64,000 nt of DNA from NCBI RefSeq assembly GCF_037042905.1, contig NC_087251.1, forward strand, positions 44,703,373-44,767,372, read 5' to 3'. Origin of the DNA: Lytechinus pictus (Eukaryota; Echinodermata; Echinoidea; Temnopleuroida; Toxopneustidae). The translations under genes were made by a program, and so were the position numbers. A model generated the notes under the pieces. It saw only the letters and a list, made by a program, of their open reading frames with translations, did not search any database and was not told the DNA's origin. Of the stretch, positions 58,501 through 64,000 are shown piece after piece. The number at the start of each line of letters is the position of its first letter. Position 1 is the first letter of the stretch.

Positions 58501-61500
58501 GACAAGTAAAAGTTAAAGTCGAGCAAGTGTTTTGAAGTATAGACCAAAACTCCTTGACTGAATTGGGCAAGCAAAATTCTCACAGTAGAATTACCAAAAT
58601 TAGAGTCGGTATGATATACCGACCCTAAATTTGGTCATGGCGGGCAAGATAAAATCATCTTGTAAATAGAAATGCAAGAACAAGGTACATCAGTTCATGT
58701 CAAAAGAGAGAAAAAAGGTGAATGGTTTCTAAAACCGTAATATTTTTTTTGAAGAGGTAAAACTTTTTTTTCAAGGACTTTTTCGGGCAAGTGAAATAGA
58801 TTTTCCAACTACCTTAATTGTTTTTTTTTATTTAGCGAAACTTTAAAATGTCATAACTTTCCTGTTTTACATCCGATTTTGATGAAATTTTTAGTGTTGT
58901 GCTTGTTGGATTTTCTCTTTTTATTCAAATGAACTTTTTGTTGGGGTGGACTTGTCCTTTAAACAAGCACTTTTCCTTTTAGAAAATCGCTACTTATGTT
59001 GGGACAATGATTTTTTTTTGTTAACAGGTAAATGAAAGCAAAATATTTTTTGTTCTTTACTTTTCATGTGAAAATTCATTGAATTCACCTTTTCAAAACA
59101 GAAGTCATGTTTTTTCTGTGAAGTGTGAACATTCTCTTTTATAAAAATGGAATTTCCATTTCAGATCAAGTTTGAAAAGGAATTACAGGTTTTCAGAAAC
59201 AGAAAAGGCTGCTTATTTTGAATGGAAAATCACTGTCCTTAATAAATTCGCTCAGAATAACTTGTGATGATGAATAGCATGATCAGAATATGATTTCACT
59301 GTATATGCTTTTTTCTACAGATACATTTGAGCTGACGAGGGTTGCTGTTGGGGGATGTACTGCGCCACCCTGCCCTCTAATCAAAGGAAAAAATGTCTCG
59401 GTGGAGATTGACTTCATAGCTCGTAAGTAAAAGTGTATCTGTTCATAATATTTAAGTTTGCTTCATTTAATTTTGGTGTTTTGATGTGTTTTGAACTTGC
59501 CCCATTTTGGTGACATTTCCCAAATTTAGAAGTGCCCCTACCAGTCTCCAAATGGTCGTAAATGATATTAAATCTATTTTTTTTTTTTTAATATATCCTG
59601 ACAACTAAAAATGGCATTAAATATGATGTATGGTAGGGTGAAGTGCTAACATCTTATGACTGAAAAATGTTTTACTTTTTAGGACATTCCAAATACAACC
59701 TGGGGAGTATTTCATGAAGCACATTGTTATAAGCTACCAAAATCCTTGCATCTGATTGGCTCAGAGCAAATTTGTCAGTGGAAAATCACCAACCATATAA
59801 TGGTTTGTGTAATGCTCCCAGATTTCAAGACAGACTTCTCCTCCTTAATTATATGAAAGAATGAACATTTCTCACTGATCATGTGTGTAAGATCTGTTGA
59901 CCAGTTATGTTATTTATTAGATGTACATGTATGTAGTATGTATCATAACATCCGAAATCAAATCTGAGGTGTGTGGCCAAATACATGTAGCAGACATGAA
60001 GGTTCTATTCTCCATTAGTAATCTGGTCAAATCAATTCAGGAGTAATTTTCTCGTTAATGTTATTATTTTATTGGTATGTGTGCAGAAATGGGACCTTCC
60101 TTCGTATACCCGGTATATGTAAGTGTACAGTAGTGAAGAATGGGTATTTCTCATGTGTGCATTTTCTGTTGAACATTATGTTGTAGGTATTGCAACATCC
60201 CAAATCAAATCTGAGGTTTACGGCCAGATAGCAGGCGTGAAGGTTCCGTTCCCCATCAGTAACAGCGATGCTTGCAATAGCTGTAATATCCAGTGCCCCA
60301 CCGTAGTAGGACAATCGTACGCGTACAAATACAGTCTAGAAGTTAAAGAGGAGTACCCTTCGGTAAGTATACACTGAACCTTAAAGGGAAAGTTCATCCT
60401 GAAGAAAAGTTTGTCGTAAAAATAGCAGAAAAAAATATTGGTAAAAGGTTTGAAGAAGATCCATGAAAGATTAAGAAAGTTATTAGAATTTCAAGTTTTG
60501 GATTTGTGACGTCATAAACAAGCAGCTGCCCCATATGTTATGTAATATAAAATGCATAAATTTCCTCTTTTTTTAATGGTAACTGATGACTTATTTTTGT
60601 TTTCTTTTGTTTAGAAATGGGTGGGAAATTATTTGTCTATTGATATACTGAAGGTACAGTAAAAACCATTTTCAATTATCTGACAAAATGACATTTCATT
60701 TTCATTGATTTTTTGCCATATGGTATGTACATGTAGGAAAGGTGCTCGCATATGACATCAAATCATTAAAATTTGAACAACTTTTTTATTCTTTGATGGA
60801 TTTTTCTCAAAACCTTTGGCAATATTTTTTTTCTGCTATTTTAACAATCAACTTTGTGTCTGGGTGAACTTCCCTTTAGACTGATCCAAGTCAGCATAGG
60901 AATTGCAAGAATGAAACAGGCGATTTCACCCTCATGACAGTCAAAATCGCCCCTAAAATTTGCAAAATAAAATGCCGTAGGGGAACCACCTTTTCCCTAA
61001 AGTCTCCCCAAGATTGCCACAAACAATATTCATGAACATTTAGAAAATCAATGTAATAATAATAAATATTTTACGTTTATATAGTACTTAATACCTTGTG
61101 TTTTTAAGGCCTAAGAATCCCTTTTTGGCACATTTGTTATCCTTTTTATATTAGTACTATGGTGTACATTTTCTTGTACTATTTATTGTAGTGTTTTCTT
61201 GCCAATGTGGTTTTTGCTATTTATCGAAACAACAAAACAAATCATATGCTATCGAATGCATTCTTTTATCATTCCTCAGTTCTACATTGTACTCTGTTTG
61301 TGTTTTATTCGTGCAGGACTCTCTTGTAACAAATTTTACCTCTAGAAAGACTATTTCATGTATAAAACCAGGATGAAATTGTAGGCCTCAATGAATGTTG
61401 TGATTTTTTTTCCTACATTTTTTGTTTGTTTTACCCCTAAAAATTTGATTTGGTCTTAAATGGTGGATTTTACAGTGTAAAATGACACTAAATTTCTTAA

Positions 61501-61799
61501 ATACCTTTTTGTACTGTATTTCACCAGTCCAACGATGTCCACCGAAAAATCACCAGCTAGAAGCAATTACATTCTTGAATAGATGTATATATGCATATAC
61601 CCTCGCCAAGTAGGTCCATGGTCCAAAGGACGGGATTCGTTGAATGTCCAGTTGTAGTAGGTCCATGCCCCCACTAACTACTTTGATGTTAATTTCTTCA
61701 TCTGATTCATAGATGACACTGGCTGTGTTTTGGTACTTGGAGGGTCCAAATGGAGAAGAGCTGTGTATGGACGTTGCTGCCCAAATCAAGTCTGCATAG
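54250..61799 (+). CDS. NPC2: NPC intracellular cholesterol transporter 2 (NPC2, ML domain), 4 coding exons
   Basis: Coding exons: 54250-54421, 59321-59422, 60187-60362, 61713-61799; 537 nt, 178 aa, GT-AG introns, stop TAG at 61797-61799. Residues 1-22 form a hydrophobic signal peptide (core FTFICMAFAFFCLP). The ML domain follows: Cys53, Cys70, Cys75, Cys121, Cys128 and Cys168 correspond to the three human disulfides (53-168, 70-75, 121-128 by analogy), with an additional Cys124. Landmarks: CTAPPCPLIKGKN, GVKVPFPI, EEYPS, and the terminal FWYLEG...ELCMDVAAQI. Sequons at Asn52 and Asn82. Known role: soluble lysosomal lumen protein that takes cholesterol from internal membranes and passes it to NPC1. 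It is longer than human NPC2 (151 aa), mainly through about 25 extra residues between signal peptide and first ML cysteine. Intron 1 (4.9 kb) contains the telomere/satellite element; intron 2 contains a decayed copy of exon 3. Divergent from FIBP. Confidence 0.95.
55143..55285. mobile_element. Foldback family A fragment inside the telomere/satellite element
   Basis: Matches the internal part of family A: CACAAAACAG, TGCATATCCTGGT, GATGTCATTCACTC, TATTTCTTTTGTATTTT, GAAATA and AAAGTTTTAATT in order. It lacks both terminal arms and abuts the telomere array. Confidence 0.7.
55329..55566 (+). repeat. Interstitial telomeric array (TTAGGG)n with TTTAGGG interruptions
   Basis: About 39 tandem units, G-rich strand on plus. 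Seven-base TTTAGGG units occur at 55366, 55409, 55428, 55477, 55514 and 55533; one TATAGGG variant is near 55341. All other units are exact TTAGGG, so the array is young or well homogenised. It is preceded by a GGGAATTGAATTCAAT duplication (55277-55328) and followed directly by the satellite. Confidence 0.95.
55567..56905. repeat. ~50-bp tandem satellite with core CATCGTTGGCATCG
   Basis: About 26 diverged units. Each holds CATCGTTGGCATCG, then GGGCAATGTTGGCCT or a variant, then TACTACAGACACCAACA or TACTAAAGATACATT. Successive cores lie about 46-55 bases apart (55572, 55620, 55666, 55704, 55757, 55807, 55857, 55912, 55960 and so on). Because the period is not a multiple of three and units contain few stops, long overlapping frames appear on both strands; these are not genes. 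Confidence 0.92.
57124..57265. mobile_element. 140-bp palindromic element
   Basis: AGTCAGAGAAAGAGAGGGGG and GACTGCCTGTTTTGAGT at the left are inverted at the right (ACAGGCAGTCCCC, CTCTCTCTGACT); TAACTTTGTCAT pairs with ATGACAAAGTTA. It lies just outside the telomere/satellite element. Confidence 0.75.
57266..58833. other. NPC2 intron 1, right of the satellite element
   Basis: AT-rich sequence with the 57641-57704 hairpin and poly-A/T runs; no coding signal. 58590-58625 has a short inverted pair (AAATTAGAGTCGGTATGATA / TATACCGACCCTAAATTT). Confidence 0.45.
57641..57704. repeat. Hairpin with T-rich loop
   Basis: GCCGTCTGT...GAGGAG pairs with CTCCTC...ACAGACGGC across a T-run loop of about 20 bases. 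Short, of unknown origin. Confidence 0.55.
58834..58961. mobile_element. Foldback family A, right arm only
   Basis: GCGAAACTTTAAAATGTC, ACATCCGATTTTGATGAAA and GTTGGGGTGGACTTGTCC are a clean copy of the right terminal arm. The left part is missing. In NPC2 intron 1. Confidence 0.8.
59853..60021 (+). pseudogene. Partial duplicate of NPC2 coding exon 3 with its intron border
   Basis: This block matches 60133-60258. The last ~80 bases (59941-60021) align with the start of NPC2 exon 3: both contain AAATCAAATCTGAGGT, ATGAAGGTT against GTGAAGGTT, and ATTAGTAA against ATCAGTAA. The 5' part aligns with the intron just before that exon (ATTTCTC, ATGTGTG, CTGTTGA and TTATGTT in order). In the exon frame it reads ITSEIKSEVCGQI then VADMKVLFSISN, without a stop until GAGTAA at about 60042. 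It has a codon insertion, lacks the Cys-rich second half, and the splice acceptor region is rearranged, so it is most likely a non-functional tandem duplicate. A rare alternative exon is possible but would truncate the protein. Confidence 0.75.
60382..60878. mobile_element. Foldback element family B, full copy
   Basis: Starts TAAAGGGAAAGTTCATCC and ends TGGGTGAACTTCCCTTTA, inverted to each other; AAAATAGCAGAAAAAAATAT near the left is inverted at the right (ATATTTTTTTTCTGCTATTTT). The interior has TTAGAATTTCAAGTTTTGGA and GTGACGTCATAAACAAGCAG. In NPC2 intron 3. Confidence 0.8.
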
Positions 61800-64000
61800 T
61801 CATCCAATACTAGTCCAGTTAGTATCAATATTCTGACCCATTTCAATCTTAACCCACAATTTATCTCTTTTATTATTTTTTTTTTGGGGGGGGGGTAGTA
61901 TCTATGTTTCCTTCAGTGGATCATATCGACTTGGGTATGAGTCAGTATGATTAAAAATGATTGACAATGTAGTGTATTCTTTTAAATGATTAAAAGCTTA
62001 AGTGCCAGTCTACATCACTAATAACAAATCTATGCTTATGATATTCAGAGTCCATCTGAACCGTGATTAAAATTCTGTTGTTGTTGTTGTGGATGATGAT
62101 AGAGTGTAGATGTTCGATTTTCATCTGAGTTTTTAAGTAGCGTTCTGTACGTTTTCAATCATGTGGGATTTATGTTGCATCTAGCACTAAGACCAATTCA
62201 AGACAATCTTCCACCGTCAATGTCGTTTGCTATCAATATACCGTGCTAATCTCATTGATATATCTGCGTAATGTAAAATGTAATACACAAATATCAACAT
62301 TGATAAGCAAGCATTTCAGGAAGGTCAGTCATGTTTTATCAAATAAAGACGTAAACTTACTTAAATGTTTAACATTCTGTAAGGGAACTATTACACTGTA
62401 TATAATGAACTTGCATCTTTTATTGTTATAATTGTGGATATTGTCATTATTATTTGGGGGGAATGTATTTGAAAATGTGTATGTAACTATTTATCAACTG
62501 CAAATAATTATACAATGTTTATTCTAGTAGAGCTTTATATCATGATGCTTGTTGAAGTACTTTTTTCTGTCTGTAGTGCAGAAATTGTTTGAGAAATTTT
62601 AATGTAGTGATCACTCAGGAGGATATTAGTGCAAAATATCTTCTACTTATGTTATTTCGTTTGTGGTGTACAAATTATGAAGTGGAGAAAAATAAAATGA
62701 GGAATGATTTGCCATGAGTTGTTTTTTATACTAAACATAAGACATATTTTTGTACTTTATTCTGTGGATGTGCTCATTTTCTATTGATATTTGCAAGAAA
62801 AAAAAAAGTTGAGTTCTGCAATGGTTTCAGAAAATTTGGATGTCCCATTTGTGTTTTATCAATGTTAAAAAGTTTGGAAAACTTCATTTTGATATTGAGA
62901 TTTATTTGGGGAATAGTTGTTAGGTGTTTGTCCTGATGAGTGGGCAATGATCCCCCTCCCCACATCCATATCCATGTACCAAGTATCAAGGTTGCTTGAA
63001 ATTAAATATAAATCCTGTTTAGTTTGTTGCAACTGCTATGGTATGGGCTTGGGTACATGCAATATTCCCTGGTATGGATGGCCCATACAGTATATCCATC
63101 TAATTATCAATTGTTCCGTCAGTACCAAGCCCACACTTTGTAAAGACAACGGTCAAGGATTGTCATCGGTTGTGTGGGTGGTTTTGATGGTTTAATGATT
63201 AATTGTTCAAAACTTGAATTAATCTTCTTCATCTGATTGTTGCAAAGTCCAATTCCGTGATTAATTGGGTCATAATGAGTTGAAACCGCATGAGATAAGT
63301 ATCCTTTGGTGTGAATTGCTTGTCATCTTCCGGCTGTTGGTCTCCCTGAAGCACCCAACTCAAGTCATCATACAGAGACCCCCCCCCCCCCCATTCTTCT
63401 GCTCTTTTATTAAGGATTTCTTTGAAATTCAGCATTGGTCTAAGTCTTTTTGTGTGTATGTATATGTGAATGTGGGTTGAAAAAGGTAAGTGGGAAATTA
63501 AATCTGTGTTTTGAATGCTTGGATATTGGAAGCATGAAATCCCACTGGTTCATGAGCAATATCCCCCCCCCCCCCCACACGAACCTTTGTTGTTATTTTA
63601 CTGATCTCATAACACTCAGAGAAAACTTCACTCATTCTTCCAAAGGATCCCTTATATTCAAATGATCTACCAAGATTTATTACTTGGCTTGAATCCACAT
63701 TGGTATTATAAAACATGTCTTTTCCTGTAAAAAACAACAACCTTAAAACTACCATCCTTGTCATTCACTTTATTAGCAGAATTCAGTCATTTTTTATTTC
63801 CAACCAGACCAATTATTTATAGAATGACTTGCCATATTCATATTAATGTAAGTAATTATGTATGTATTCCCCATGTTCTTAATTTCTTTTTTTTTATAAT
63901 TATTATTTTGATTCAGGTGTTTTCAAAGTAGTAATTAAAAAAATGCTTGCATGATATTCACAGGCTACTATAAAACTTGTACTTTGATTTCTTCATGTTG
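61800..64000. other. Downstream of NPC2, no gene seen
   Basis: The first ~900 bases are probably NPC2 3' UTR. Several C-runs (63377-63393, 63564-63577) and unrecognised AT-rich sequence follow to the window end. Confidence 0.5.
62691..62696 (+). terminator. Candidate poly(A) signal for NPC2
   Basis: AATAAA about 890 bases after the NPC2 stop codon, in AT-rich sequence. Confidence 0.4.

Noticed and set aside
55143-58961. Idea that the two family A fragments are one element split by the satellite insertion
   Set aside because: The left fragment lies inside the TIR-bounded element and the right one outside it, so they are more simply independent insertions.
61320-61375. Candidate last NPC2 exon reading ISCIKPG
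   Set aside because: Lacks the conserved tryptophan strand and joins poorly; 61713-61799 fits family and phase exactly.
63961-64000. CACAG followed by ATIKLVL, resembling the NPC2 ending
   Set aside because: It stops after seven codons. A complete last exon with the correct C-terminus is at 61713-61799.
1-64000. CRISPR arrays, operons, bacterial promoters or riboswitches
   Set aside because: Genome is clearly eukaryotic with spliced genes; no such structure is present.

Overview
This window is nuclear DNA of a metazoan: AT-rich, intron-rich, with GT-AG introns and many short inverted-repeat elements, tRNA-derived SINEs and microsatellites. A vertebrate-type (TTAGGG)n array is present. The repeat families (for example foldback elements starting AAAGGACAAGTCCACCCC, the GCGCGAAGCGCG tandem unit and the AGGTCAAAGGTCA arrays) are ones I associate with echinoderms, especially sea urchins. 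The organism call (a marine deuterostome, probably an echinoid) is inference from recalled repeats and protein similarity, not from a search.

Four protein-coding genes can be reconstructed. (1) An apparently single-exon ankyrin-repeat gene like ANKRD63 on the minus strand (3358-4950). (2) UBXN1, plus strand, 11 coding exons between 22861 and 40620 (330 aa; UBA, a C2H2-like finger, coiled coil, UBX). (3) FIBP, minus strand, 10 coding exons between 52348 and 46060 (364 aa). (4) NPC2, plus strand, 4 coding exons between 54250 and 61799 (178 aa). All splice junctions were joined by hand; the coding sums are 993, 1095 and 537 nt, each divisible by three and ending in a stop. UBXN1 and FIBP converge; FIBP and NPC2 diverge from a 1.9-kb interval. 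These are housekeeping genes of ubiquitin/p97 adaptor, FGF1-binding and lysosomal cholesterol function; nothing suggests they act as one pathway.

Layout: 1-3.3 kb intergenic; 3.4-5 kb ankyrin gene; 5-22.8 kb gene-poor and rich in repeats (foldback elements, a 40-bp minisatellite, a hAT-like element with 8-bp target duplications); 22.9-40.6 kb UBXN1 with repeat-filled introns; 40.6-46 kb convergent intergenic with strong palindromes; 46-52.3 kb FIBP; 52.3-54.2 kb divergent spacer; 54.2-61.8 kb NPC2; 61.8-64 kb downstream sequence with no gene seen.

The most unusual structure is in NPC2 intron 1: a 2.5-kb unit (54583-57080) with matching inverted ends and 7-bp flanking direct repeats. It encloses an interstitial telomere array followed by about 1.3 kb of a ~50-bp satellite built from the same CATCGTTGGC word found at the element's ends. 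NPC2 also carries a decayed partial duplicate of its third coding exon about 280 bp upstream of the functional copy.
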